Part shown: piece after piece, positions 27,932-41,202 of the stretch | How positions within the stretch are numbered: the first letter of the stretch is position 1 | Layout of the letters: each line of letters opens with the position of its first letter | Origin: an uncultured Treponema sp. | Lineage (GTDB): Bacteria > Spirochaetota > Spirochaetia > Treponematales > Treponemataceae | Length of the DNA: 64,000 bases | Assembly: GCA_947166355.1 (NCBI GenBank) | Contig: CAMVDX010000002.1 | Location: 62,001-126,000 of the forward strand | Reading direction: 5' to 3' | Program-made: the position numbers and the translations under genes | The notes under the pieces: generated by a model | The model's input: only the letters and a program-made list of their open reading frames with translations | Database searches by the model: none | What the model was told of the DNA's origin: nothing

Positions 27932-30900
27932 TTAGTCTTTTACAACCATGACCTTTCGGGTTTCGTCAAAACCATTGCCGCTTACACGTATAAAGTACAA
28001 ACCTCTTGCGACGGAATCTCCATTTTTGTTTTTTCCGTTCCAGGTAAAGTAGTGTTCCCCGGCATCAACCTTGCCTCTGTTGAGATAGGTGATTATATTA
28101 CCGTCAAGAGTCATAACAATTACATTGAGTTTTCCGGCTTCTGGTACATTAACTTTTACGACAGTTTTTTCACCTTTGCCTGCATCAATTACGTTGTTCA
28201 AAATTGTAACGTTTCCGCGCTGATCTGTAATACTCTTTAATTTGAATGACCACAAATCAATTGAGTTCAGATCGTTGATGTCTGTCATTCTGAGTGAGAA
28301 CAAAGGAACTGGCCGGCTTTGTGCAAAAATAAATCGTTCGCTTTGTATGTCATAATATGGACTGTTATAAATTGTTAAAGGTTCTTCTCCCTTCATAACA
28401 CCAAACATAAATGAAACCTGACTTCCGTTTCCAAAGCCTGTTACAGCTTCTTTTGAGATATTAAAGATAAGGTTTTGAGAATTATCACTTAGCGGTTCGC
28501 TATCAGCACTTACAAAGTTTGTATTATTCTTTGCAGAAATCGCACGGAAAACTCCGTTTTCAATTTCAGGAAGCCAGACTCTAAGGCTTGTACCGAAGTC
28601 TGAATTAAATTGAGTTGCAAGTGAATCTTCATCTGGAGATGGAGAGAGATAGATTCTAAGCTTTTGATCTGCAACTGATTCTGCGCTTATTCCGCCAAGG
28701 GCTGTAACTACCGATATCGGATGAGCGGCAGGAAGAGTTCCATAATTTTTTTGATCTTCATTCCAGTCATGTACTGCCCAGCTTCCTTCTTCGTAAAGCC
28801 CGTTCATTACAGAAGTTCCGTCAGCCATCATATCAGAAGAGTAAGCATAAAGAGGATTTACATAATTAATTGCAAAGTCAGAAAGTGCGTGTGCAGAATA
28901 CATGCACATATAATTTCCTATATCATCCTGAATAAAAGTAACATGTGAATTGATATTACTTGTAAGAGGGTCTGTGCTCTGATCCGGATATTGTGATGGC
29001 ATAACCAGCTGTACATACAGATTTGTAATGTCGTCGATTGTGACACTTTTTGTAAGAGAGAGTTTTACGCAGGTAAAGGATTCGCTTGATTTATCGGTAA
29101 TCAGCTGTGCCGGAGTTGAAGTGTCTATCTTATTGTTTTCACTTGCTACAGCATTTCCGTTTTCATCTATCGTAATAAGCCTGAAACATTTTGGAAGAAG
29201 TGAAAGAAAATCTTCGCTTATAGGAATTTTATTACCTGTGTTGCTCTGGAATTTAATTTTTGAGGAATCAGTAATAATTCTCTTTACAAAGATTATGTAA
29301 AGACTGTTTGCATCAACAGGACTTAAAATCACATCAAAGGAAGGAGGAGTACGGTCTATGGTCTTTGAAACTATACTTCGCAAACGGTTGCCGGCAAGGT
29401 CTGTAAGATAGCCCTGAGATTCATTGTAAGAAAATGCAAATGTGGTTTCAACAGAAAGATTTGTATCTGTAAGACTGAGTCCAAGATATAGTCCGTCAGG
29501 ATCATTTGCTGGTCGCATTGGCGCAGAAGAACCTGTGAACAGCTGTGAGATAACGGTGGTATGAACATTTTGTATACCTTCCATAAAGGCTGTGTCTGGA
29601 GAAGTATTGTTCTGTGATGTTGAATACTTAAAAGCCTCTGCAATTTCTGCTTTTGTTGAAAAACGAATTCCTCCTGAAGTACGGCGTTCGTTAGTTGTGT
29701 CAAACTGTCGTGCTCCGCCGATTATATCTGCACAATAAGTATAAGAAATGTCTTTAAGATTTGACTTTGAAGGCTGTGAACCAGGATTACACCATCCGAT
29801 TTCTGTGAACCATTCTGCAGCGTCAGAACTTGAGTAAAGCGGTGTATTATCAAAAAAGTGAAAGTCGATTCTGTCGAGTGTTGAACCAGAACCATTTGTG
29901 TTTCCAATTGCCTCTGAACGCTCCAGATTTCCCCATGCGGTTTCTTCTGAAAAACGGAGTGGTGTAAATACTGGAGAAGAAAGATCCCATGTGCTGTAAA
30001 GGTCCGGAGAAACAGGAATGAGACCTGGTGTGTAGTTTCCTGCAGAAGAAGAAATTACAATTGGCTCGGTGCGGCTGCCTGCAGCATATTCGGTTTGAGG
30101 ATTTGCAAAAGCAGAGCGATCTCGTACAGAGGTATTATTTTCAGTGGCCGCTGTAACAAGCTTGTCTGTAAATTGAGTTGCTTCTTCTATATAACCCTGC
30201 CATTTTTTAAATTCGTTTCCAGCAGAATCTTCGATAATTCCGTTTGTCCAGCCTGCCAGAGAAAGTCGTACAGAATAAGCATCTGGAGTTTGATTTGCTG
30301 TAGATCCTGGAACTCCTGAAGCACTTCCGACAGTGCCTCCGTTGCTTCCGCTTCCTGTAGGACTGCTTGTGAGCGGACGGTAGAGAGCATTTACATATTT
30401 GTCTGGAGAGCCCTGTGAGCCTGTATACAGTTTAGAATCTGCAATTTTTGCAAGGCCGGCAAAGGTGAGTGTTCCACGAGTTGTAATATTTTCTTGAATT
30501 GCTCCAAGCGTATCTGTTACACGATAGTTTTCTGAGAAGTTTAAGAGAGTTCCATTGTCGTAGAAGTCTACGGCTTCGGAATATCGGAACTCGAGGAAGT
30601 TGTGTGAGTCGTAAGAATGCTGGCTTGATTCTCCAGTTTCTGTATTATAGGACTGATGTAATTCCTGTCCTGTTCGGACTGTCCAGAGAACAGGCCCTGT
30701 TTTGTCTGTAACTTCGTAAGAAGACTCTGTGCTTCCGTAAGCTGGTTCTGCGGCTGTGTTTGCTGGAACTCTACGGCTGTAGTTGTTGAGGCGTTTGCCC
30801 CAGATGTCGGTGATTATAAATGGAATGTTTGTGAGGGCTCGTGGAAAGTCCAGACATGGAACAGCCGAATGATGTATTCCGTCGCGGTCTGAACTTTTTC

Positions 30901-33900
30901 CATCAGCAGCACCATTTGATTTTCCGGTTGCATCAGTATTCCAGGCTCCCTTTGCAGCGGAGTCCTGTGGAGTTGCTTTTATGTAAAAATATGAGGTTAG
31001 AATGTCGGAATTAATTTCAGTTGTACAATCAGGATCAGAATAAAAGCCCATAAAATTCTGAGGTAAGTTTGCATTGTGATAGGCGAGGGAGTTTATCATA
31101 GCAGAGTGATAGCGTACAGGTCTGTTGAATTCTACACGGATTGCATTATCGCGCACAGTGCTGGCATCTATGATTTTAAATTCTCCAAAATCAACATTTT
31201 GATTTGACCCATTGTCTGTACATTCAAGTGTAACAAGACGCGCCTTTGTTCCGTCTGTGCTTTCATCTATACAGATTACATTACAGTCTGAAACTAACGA
31301 ATGGTAGCTTTCTGCAAAACCGTTCTCAGGATTTGTGAGGTCTGGTAAAGAAAGATTCCATTGACCTGTACTGATTCCTCCGCTTGTTGTTGCACTTATT
31401 GAGGTTCCGTTTATATAAAAGTTTTTACCCGCTGTTATTGTATTGCCTGTGCCAATTGAGAGTGTTGCTGTATAACTTTCTGGAGCAGGAGAGTCGTCTG
31501 GCAGAGAGTTTGTCAGGTCATAATTTGGATGACTCCAGCCATCAGGGCGGGAACTGTTGTAAGCATATTCTGTTGTATTACCTGTTGAAGAATCGGCAAG
31601 ATTGTAGTTTGAACCCAAAATTAATATATCATCAGTTGAAGTAAGATTTCCGTTTAAAGTAATGCTTCCTTTATAAAGAACAATGTTTCTGGCAGTTGTG
31701 AGAGTGGCATTTATAGCGCAGTCTGCTTCACGGCTGATTATAAGATTTTTCTTTTCTGAAGAACCGATTGTGATGTTGTTGCCGGTGCTTCCAAAAGTTG
31801 AGGCTGCTGTTCCATAAAGCAGAATGTCTGTTTCAAAAGTTGCAGGACCGTTACCCGTAAAACTTCCTGCAAATGTATTTTTTCCGCTTCCGTTCTGAGT
31901 AAAACTTGTTGAATAATTCAGTGTGCTGTTTTCTGTTATTGTAAAGAAGCCGCTGTTTGTAATTGTCATAGGTCCGCCGGCTGTATTTGCTAAAGTAAGA
32001 TTTGCAGCTCTGACTGTTCCCGTAATTAAGGTAATTCCTGCAGTATGAATAAGATTTTCAAATGCCGTTTCTGAGCCAAAGGTCAGGGTGTCGGTTGCTT
32101 CGTTTCCAAAGGTTACTAAACTTTGTGTGTTGAAAATCTGTCCGCCGGCTGCTGTAATAGTTCCACCTGCATTAAATGAAATATTTCCAGAGTTTTGAGT
32201 GTCGTTGAAAGTTGATATTATAACTGCACCTTCAAAGTTTGTAGACTGTGCCTGTGTAATTGAAAGAGTTCCGGCAGTTACCATACTTGCAAAATTAATT
32301 GTATCAGCCTGTGGATAGGTTAGAGTAGAAGCATTTACTGGCCCGTTATAAGTCTGAGGACAGAGAATTGTAACTGTAGAATTTGCAAATCGTATTTCAC
32401 CCGGTGAGAGTGTATTAAATGTTACATTTGTTACGCCACTGTTTGCGATAATATCTTTGTTGAAAATTATATTTCCGGAAGCAGATACAGCAGAGGCGCT
32501 GAATGTTCCGGTTGTGTTTATAATCACATTAGAGTTATAGGTTTGGTCTGAAGCAAGTGATATATTTGCTCTGAATTCAACTGGAGCAGAATTACCGCCA
32601 GTTTGTCCTATTGTGAGAGACCCCATTCCTGTAACATTATTGTAAAAATAGATTTTTTTATCTGCGGGTGCAGTAAGATTTGCGTTTTCAGAAACAGTTA
32701 CTGTTCCCTGGAAAGTTTGATTATCGCTTGTATTAATATTTGCAGTATTTATTACAGCTGTCTGTGTTGTAAGAGTGCCGGTTGTAGAAATATCTGCATT
32801 AAAGGTTGCTGTTGCATCTGTTGTAAGTGAAGTGAGTCCGCTGATTTGTCCGTTGAATTGAGAATCTGCTGTGGATGTTATTACTCCGTAAGTACCAGAG
32901 CCATTAAGAGTTGAAACAAAGTTTATGAGCATATTCGCTGGTGCTGTCAGTGTTATATTTGTTCCAAGAGTTACTGCTCCGTTATAAGTTTGGCCACCGG
33001 TTGTAGTTGTAATTGTCTGATAATTTAGATTTGCAGCCTGAGTTGAAAGCGACCCGACAGAAACATTTTCGTTGAAAGTAACAGCTTGAGTTGTAAGAGT
33101 TCCTACATTGTTTATAGCCGCATTAAATGTTGCAGTTGCAGAAGTTGTAAGTGAAGAAAGATTTGTAACTGCTCCATCAAACTGTGAGGCGGCATTCTGG
33201 ATTTCACAGGAACTTGAGTTTGTTGAGGAAAGAGTGTCATTGAACTTGATGAGGCTTAAGGCCGGTGCTGAGAAAATTGAATTATGAGTAAGCCTTACTT
33301 CATTGTTATAGGTTTGATTTTCTGTAGTTGAAATTGTTGAAGTATTTACTGTAAGCGGGCCAGAAACTGTGAAAACTGAAAGTGTAGCACCTTGAATATT
33401 ACTGTTTAAGGTAAGACTATCGGCCAGGACATTGGTTTCGAGGAAGATAGCTGAGCCGCTGCTTCCGCTTCCGTTTAAGGTAACAGCACCTGCGTTTACG
33501 GCAGGGGTTGCAGCAGAGTTTCCAATAGTAACATGACCGGTGAAAACATTTGAGGCATTATCAAGGCTTACTGATTTTCCAGTTCCTGCGGCGATTGTTG
33601 TTGTTCCTGTAACAGATACTGCGCTGGAAAGGTTTGAGGCTTCGGAAATTAAAAGATTATTTCCAACAGTCACAGTACCATTAAGTGCGGCAGTTTTTTT
33701 AATTGTCAGATTTTCTGACATAACAAGAGTTTCTGAACTTGAAGAATCCTGATTTAAGATGAGATTTGCATATTGTTTACCTGTTGTGCCGGTACCATTA
33801 TCACCATCCCAGGCAAAGTTTGTGGTTGCCGCACCTGTGCCGTAGTATTCAACAGTTGAGCCTGCACCGTTATTCATTGCTGCTGTGATTGTTTGTGTAG

Positions 33901-36900
33901 AAGCACCAGTAAGTCGAACAAGTCCGTTATTTGTAATTGTGCCGACTGAAAGGTTGTTTCCTGCTAAATCAAAAATAGCTCCAGCGTTTACGGTAATAGT
34001 TCCGTTATAAGGAGTTCCATTATACGAGTCCGTCAAGTTAAGTTCTGAACCAAGAAGCAATGTTGAGGCAGGTGATGTTACTTCAGCTATTCTTACATCT
34101 GCACCTTTGCCTGGAACTGAAGCAGGTGTCCAGTTGGTCGAGGTGTTCCAGCTGTTGTCTGAGTTTCCATTCCAGGTGTAAATCATTCCAGGGAAATTCC
34201 ATTTTGTGTTGTTTCCACTGTCGTTACTTGTGATGGCAAAAAGATTGTATGAAGACTGATTGTTTGAATCACTTATATCAACAAAATGAATGCTGTGATT
34301 ATTTGTTCCCTGACACGAAATATTCCATGGGCTTCCTGCCGTTGAAGAATGAAGTGTAAGTCTGCTGGTTTCTGAAGAGCCGTTTAGTTTGAGAGTTCCG
34401 TCTACAGTTTGAGTAGAGGCTGCGTCAAATGTTATGGTTTTACCACCAAGTCCTGTTGTTTCATCGCCTGCAGTAAGATTTGTAATTGTATTATTTCCAG
34501 ATATAGTTGCTGAGTCCTGAATGTTCAAGTTAGCAATCGTAGTATTTCCACTTATTGTTACAGGGCCCTGTAATGTCAGATTATTGAAAGTGTTATTTCC
34601 GTTGAGAATAGCGGCAGTACCTGTAGGAGTTATATTTGCGGCGGTAAGGATTATCGTTCCGTAATTTGCAGCCAAGCTGTTATTTGCAAAATCAACATCT
34701 GCCTTAAAAGTCATTGTGTCCGAAGAAGCTTTGAAATGTGAGCCTGTGTCTGTTGCGATATTCGGATTAAATTCAACATTTCCGTTAAATGAAAGTTCAC
34801 TCACAGAAGCAGCAAGAGTTACAGTTTTTCCTGTTCCACTTATTTTTGGGACAGTTAGACTGATTGCTGCTGAGTTGTGAGGTTGAATGGAAGTGTTTTG
34901 TGAAAACTCTATCTCACTTAATGAAATAGTAGAGATGTTTCCTGCAGCTGCGATACTTTTTAAAACAGGAGAATTAATAATTAGTTTTTTTCCACTTCCA
35001 GATATATTCTTAAAGTCTATTTCTTTATTTGTTGTAGCGGCAATCAGAGATATGGGATCAGTAACTGTACTTGCAATAGAAACTGTATCATTATAAATCA
35101 AAGAATCGGTAGCAGATGTTATAGTTGCGGCGGTATTTAATTGTACAGTTCCATTATAGGTTTGAGTGCCAGTGGTTGTCACATTTGCACAATTGATGAT
35201 TGTATTTGCATCAAGAATTAAATTTGGAATTACAGAAGCTGCACAACTGATATTTCCGTCAAATTGAATAGTCTGATATTCATTGGGGGTATTTTGTGCT
35301 GTAAGCGTTATGTCTCCGGTTTTGATTAATGATACTGTGCTATTGTAAGTCTGGTTGTCCGTTGTTTGAATCTGCTCGCAGTTAATCTGTAATGGCCCTG
35401 TCACTGTAAGAGATGCAAGTGCTGTTGATGCACCAAGATTTGCATTAAGAATATTATTTACAGTTCCTGAAAGAGTAAGATTTTCAGCACCGTTTATAGT
35501 TGCATTGCTCCCAAAGGTAATTTGAGTTCCGTTTAAAGTATGGTTGTGATCTGAGGTAACTCCAAGTAAAACAGCCCCGTTGTAAGTTTGATTACCAGAA
35601 GTTTTAATACTTCCGCAATTTATATTTAAAGGCCCGGTAACTGATAAAGCAGAAAGTGCAGTTGTATTACCAACGTCAGCACCAAATGTTGTTCCGCCAT
35701 TTGATGAAAGTGACAGTTGTTGTGTTCCATCTGCTGAATCTATTGAAGCGGAAGTTCCAAAGCTTATGCTTCCAGTTGTTGCTGTGATAGCAGTCTGAAA
35801 ACCAAGAGTTACAGGATTTACAAAATTAATATTTCCGGCATTTGATGTGATTGTTGCCGCACCTGTTATAGTTTCAACTGTTCCTGAATAGGTTTGATTT
35901 CCGGTTGTTGTTACATTCTGAAGTTTCACAGGACTTTGAAGCTCAAGACTGTCGGCATTTGCATTGTTTGCTAGTGTAATTATAGAACCCGCTTTCAATG
36001 TAACCGCACCGGCATTTACAGGAGTAGCTGCTGCAGAATCTCCTATAGTAACAAGGTCTGTGAAAGTATTTGAGGCATTATTAAGGCTTACTGATTTTCC
36101 AGTTCCTGCGGCGATTGTTGTTGTTCCTGAAACAGATACTGCGCCGGAAAGATTTGAGGCTTCGGAAATTAAAAGATTATTTCCAACTGTTACAGTACCA
36201 CTAAGTGCGGCAGTTTTTTTAATTGTCAGATTTTCTGACATAACAAGAGTTTCTGAACTTGAAGAATCCTGATTTAAAATGAGATTTGCATATTGTTTAC
36301 CTGTTGAGCCGGCACCATTATCACCATCCCAGACAAAGTTTGTGGTTGCAGAACCTGTTCCATAATATTCAACAGTTGAGCCTGTGCCGTTTTTCATCAC
36401 TGCTGTGATTGTCTGGGTGGAAGCACCTGTAGCTCCAGTAAGCCGAACAAGTCCATTATTTGTAATTGTGCCGACTGAAAGGTTGTTCCCAGCTAAATCA
36501 AAAACTGCTCCAGAGTTTACTGTTATCTTTCCGTTATAATCAGTTCCATTATGGGTGATTCTTAAATCCAGTGCGTTTGCAAGAAGTAAAGTTTGGGCCG
36601 GAGATGTTACTTCTGCTATTATTACGTCTGCACCTTTGCCTGGGATTGAAGCAGGAGACCAGTTCGCCGGGGTATTCCAGCTATTGTCTGTGCTGCCGTT
36701 CCAGGTGTAGACATGATTTAAAAAGTAAAAATTGGTGTTGTTACCACCATCAGAGCTCTTAGCTGAATTTGAAGTACCTGCAGGATCTTCTATTATAATA
36801 GGAAAACCTGATGAATTATTACAATTAGAAAGATTTACATTTTGCACGCTTGCACTGGTGCATTGAATCTCCCAGATTCCATTTGTAGTGATAGCGCCTG

Positions 36901-39900
36901 TAGCGTCACAGCAAGCTGCCAGAAGTCTTTCTGTAGTGAGACCTTTGAAATCAAAGCTGCCACCTATAGTTTGCTTTGTTCCTGCCGCAAAATAGATATT
37001 TCCTTTACCTGGTAAATCTCCGTTATTTCTGTGCATTATAAGATCATTACTTATATTGTTGCTGCTAAGGACTGAAATATTTCTATCAAGATTTAAGTTG
37101 TAAAAAATGTTTGCGCCAGAAAGAGTTGCGTAATTTATATCCGAACTAACGGTAGTTAGTTTAACGGTGCCACCAGTTGCTGTGAAACCACCGCTTGCTT
37201 TGTTGTTAGTCCAGTTTCCGGTTACTGTAATGTCTGAGGAAGTTGTAGCTGTTGCTTCCATAGTAATGTTGTTTACATTTGCTTCATCCTGAAATTTTAA
37301 TTCATCAGCCTTGATTGAAAGATTTGTTGTACTTGTAACAGGCTTTTTAAATATTACATCACCAGTTGTTTCAATTTCTATGTCACCATTAAATGTAATT
37401 GTTTTTTCTCCAGTAAAATTAGCTGCATTCAATTTTGCAGAAAGCGCAAAGGTTCCGGAAGTTTTATCAACAATTATATCTCGATAAGTGTTTGAAGTGT
37501 TTACAGTAAAACTTTGGGCGCCGGTTCCGTTGAAGGTAAGTTTTTTTCCAGTTGCAGTGCTCCAGCTGCCGCTGTCAGTTACATTTTTTAAAACCTCAAT
37601 ATCTGCATTTACTGTTAGAGACTTTCCACTAAGATTTGAGAAATTACCGTTTATTATTAAAGGTCGATTAATTGTCCAGCTTCCATTGTTTCTGAGGTTT
37701 CCTGTAGTAGAAAGTGTTCCACCGCTGCCTCCAAGAGTAAGAGTTCCTGTTCCGGCAAAGGTTGTGCCATTGGTTCCAGAGGTCTTAAAAGTAGTATCAG
37801 CAGACAGTTCAAGACTGCTGTTAATTGTGATGGTAGAAAGCGGGCTTGTATTTCCAAATCCTGCTCCTGTGGAAGTGCCGTTTTGAATCTGAATTGATTT
37901 TCCGCTTCCTGCCTTTAAGGTAAGTGTACAGGCTGTGGTTTCAGAATTAATGCTTCCAATTTTTGCAGGACTTGCTGAATCTTTGATTATAATATTTCCT
38001 GCAATATCAAAGCTTGTATTTGCAGAAAGCAAAAGAGGGTAGTCAATTACAAAATCCTGGGAAGAATCTGTAAGCTTTATGGTTCCGCCCATTTTGATTG
38101 TCTGAGCACCCGAATCAATTGTAAGCGTTGCGGCTTCGAGCCCATTTTTAATTGAAAGTGTATTTGCAGCTGTTATGCTTACGTTTCCGGTGTAAATTGA
38201 ATCGGTGAATTCAACAGTGTTACAGGTTACAGAAATATTAGAAGTATAAATTTTTCCAGTGATGTTAATATCTTTTGTGCCTGAATCAAGAACTACAGTA
38301 TTGTAATAATTTGAAGAACCACCTATATTGCTGCCAATACTTATGTTGCCGTCTGTTGTTTGCAATTTTAAACAAGAGTTGCCAGAACCAGCAGTAGCAT
38401 CATCACTGCATATTATTGAACCTGCAGTTGTAATGCTTTTTGCTTTTAATGTGCGAGGACTTGAAGAAGTTCCTCCAGTAAAATTTATATCGCTTGTTGT
38501 GGTAAAATTAGCATCAGAATAATTTGTGCCGTCCCAAAGTGTGAGGTTACCGCCAAATGAAACTGCACCAGCGCTGAGGGTAAGACTTTCAGTTTGTAAG
38601 TCATCACTAATAGTAAGATTGCCAGAAGTTTTGTTTACAGTAATGCTTTTATAGATACCAGATTGCGGCGTTATAGTCTGCGTGCCGGTGCCGTTAAAGG
38701 TTATGTTGCCTGTATAGCTATTAGTTGAAGTGTCTAAAGAGTTGAGGGTAAGTGCATTTGTGAATTCTACGCTGCCACTGCTTTTGTTTATAATTACATC
38801 ATAACCAGGTGTTGCAGTGCCGCCCTTAAAAATCTGAGAGTCAGTTCCGTTTAGTGTTATATCGCCCGAAAAAGCTGTTCCGGAATCTGTGAAATTTCCG
38901 GCCAGGAGAAGGTTTCCTGTAAAGTCTGCTGAAGAAGCATTTGTGAAATTTCCGCTAACTGAAAGTCCCCCGGTAAAGGTTGCAGAACTGGAAGAATCAT
39001 TTACAAAATTTCCGGCAATGCTTGACGCAACATCAAAAGTTGCAGTTCCCTTGTTTGTATAGTCTTTACTGAAGGTAACGGCTCCTGTTGCACTAAGAGT
39101 TCCGTTGTTTTCAATGTTCACACCTACAGTGGCTGTTCCGGCAAAAGTGAGGTCGTTGAACTTTATTGCATTTGCTGTTGCAGAAGCACCTGATATTTCG
39201 GCTCCTGAATTTAGAGAGAAATTTACATCAAGAGTGTTTGTTAGCTTTGTAGACTTATTTTCTATTTTGTTGATACCTGAAAGAGTAACTGAGCCAGAAA
39301 GCCCTGAGCAGGATTCATCAAAAATAATTTTACCACTTGTAGAAAAGGCAATGTTAGAGCTGAAGGTTAATGTATTGTTTTGTGTAGAATCAGCGTTTCC
39401 AAAGTGGATGTTGCAGCCGGCTCCAGAATCATTTAAAGAAGAAATTGTTCCGTTACCTACAAAATGAACGTCACCGCTGCCTGCTTCTACCTTTGTTTGG
39501 TAAGAGCTTCCTTGTGCCATGCCAAATGTTGTGCCGTCTGCTTTAAGGTCTGCCGTAAGATTTATGCCCCAGGTTTTATTATGACTTGTATTTTCTTCAA
39601 CATGATTCAGCATTCCGCTTGCAATCTCAACATTTACAGCTCCAGTTGAAGTTACGTTTCCGCCAAGAATAAACTGAGTTCCAGAAGCGTTTACAGTTAC
39701 TGTATTACCAAAGCTAATTCCTGCATTGCCGGTCGCAACAAGATAGGTCTGTCCCAAAGTAATGTTAAGAGAAGATCTTCCTGTAACGCTGATGCTTTTA
39801 CACTGAGTATTATGGCTTACTGTAAGATCTCCGCCACATTCAATGGCAAGATTCGGGGCACTGTAAGCAGTTGTGGTTGAATAATTACCTGTGAATTCAA

Positions 39901-40974
39901 GTGTACCTGTAGAATCAGTATTGATTTTTGCAATATCAAAAGCACCAGTGGTAAGTGTAAGCTTGCCGCTGCCATTTACTGTGAGGTCTCCGTTATTTTC
40001 AACAGTGAGTTTTGCTGCGTCATCAATAGTTACATTAGTTGTGATAACCGGCTTCTTAGGAGCAGAAGAAGGAATCTTTATTGTAGCAGAGCTTGAAGGA
40101 ATAGAATTACCAAACCAGTTTCCTGTTGTATCCCATGCATTACTGACTGCTCCGGTCCAAACAATTTCTCCTGCAGCTGGAGTAACAGTTGTTCCGCTTC
40201 CTCCTGCTGCTACGAGGCCTGAAGCAACTGCAGTCTGCGTAACGATAAGACCATTGTTAGTTACAGAGCCTGCGCTTCCTGTAATTGAATTTGCTGTTAT
40301 GCTTCCTGTAGAGCTGACGGTCAGTAAACGGGTTGTAACAGTGGACATTTGAATTGAGTTTGAAGTCAAAGAGCCGTTTACAGTAAGCATTGTGGATGGA
40401 GTTGTTCCATTTCCTGTATTTACTATGTTTGTGATAGAAGCTGTTTTTCCTTCTCCCAGGGTGATGTTTCCGCCGGAGTGCATTATGAGACTTGGAGAAG
40501 TGACATCGCAGTTAAAAGTGAGGGTGCTGGTTGCGTTGTCTGCTGCTCCTGTTGCTGCAGAGCGAAATGTTTCTATTTTTGATGTCACTGTAATGGAATG
40601 AGAACCTGTCAATTCCACAGGAAAAGTGATAGTTTCGAGGTTAGGATTTGGAATCTGGATTTCGGTAACGGTTATATCACTGTCGAGATTTACTGTAGCG
40701 GTCTTTGGAAAATATACATTATCACCGGCGCCTGGAGCTGCGGCCGGGGTAGAGCCAGTACCGTCCAAAGCTGTGTTCCAGTTTGCAAGTGTGCTCCAGT
40801 TATTATCCGGGTCGCCTTCTGGAGTTGTCGCTCCTCCAAGCCAGAAATACGTTGCTGCCTGCGCGTTCGTTAAAATCATCATAAATACAAAAAGGCCGGC
40901 AAGGAGCCTTCGTAGAGCAAGTTTTTTGAGAAGCGGGGCTGATTTTTTTTGCAGACAGTTGTACATATCCATTA
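27932..40974 (-). CDS. giant secreted/surface repeat protein (~4.35k aa) with C-terminal FlgD-Ig-like domain
   Basis: Signal peptide MYNCLQKKSAPLLKKLALRRLLAGLFVFMMILTNAQA; repeated WNG-x-x-x-NSWN-x-x-x-NW modules and QTYNGxV repeats; C-term ITYLNRGKVDAGEHYFTWNGKNKNGDSVARGLYFIRV. The 41140 start is REP-derived. Confidence 0.85.
33478..34190 (-). repeat. intragenic duplicated segment, copy A
   Basis: High nucleotide identity to 35998-36710 at an offset of 2520 bp (840 codons). Confidence 0.85.
35998..36710 (-). repeat. intragenic duplicated segment, copy B
   Basis: See copy A. Confidence 0.85.
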
Positions 40975-41202
40975 TCATTATCGGATAAATATTGTAACAT
41001 ATATAGAGGATTTTTTGACTATAAATAACAATAATATAGTATAATGTTAATATGGATTGCTTCGCTTCGCTCGCAATGACGGGGTGGACTGCATTGTTGT
41101 GCTCGCAATGACGAGGTAGATTACTGCGCTGCGCACGCAATGACGTTGGAATATTTTTATAGATACCACGGTCAAGCCGGGGTATGACATATCTGGAGTT
41201 TT

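Noticed and set aside
40975-41140. N-terminal extension of the 4402-aa ORF
   Set aside because: Upstream codons derive from REP sequence; signal peptide begins at MYNCLQKK/MIMDMYNC.
27932-41140. Plus-strand ORFs inside the giant gene (e.g. 37488..37886, 39891..40352)
   Set aside because: Antisense shadows of the repetitive coding sequence without RBS or recognisable domains.
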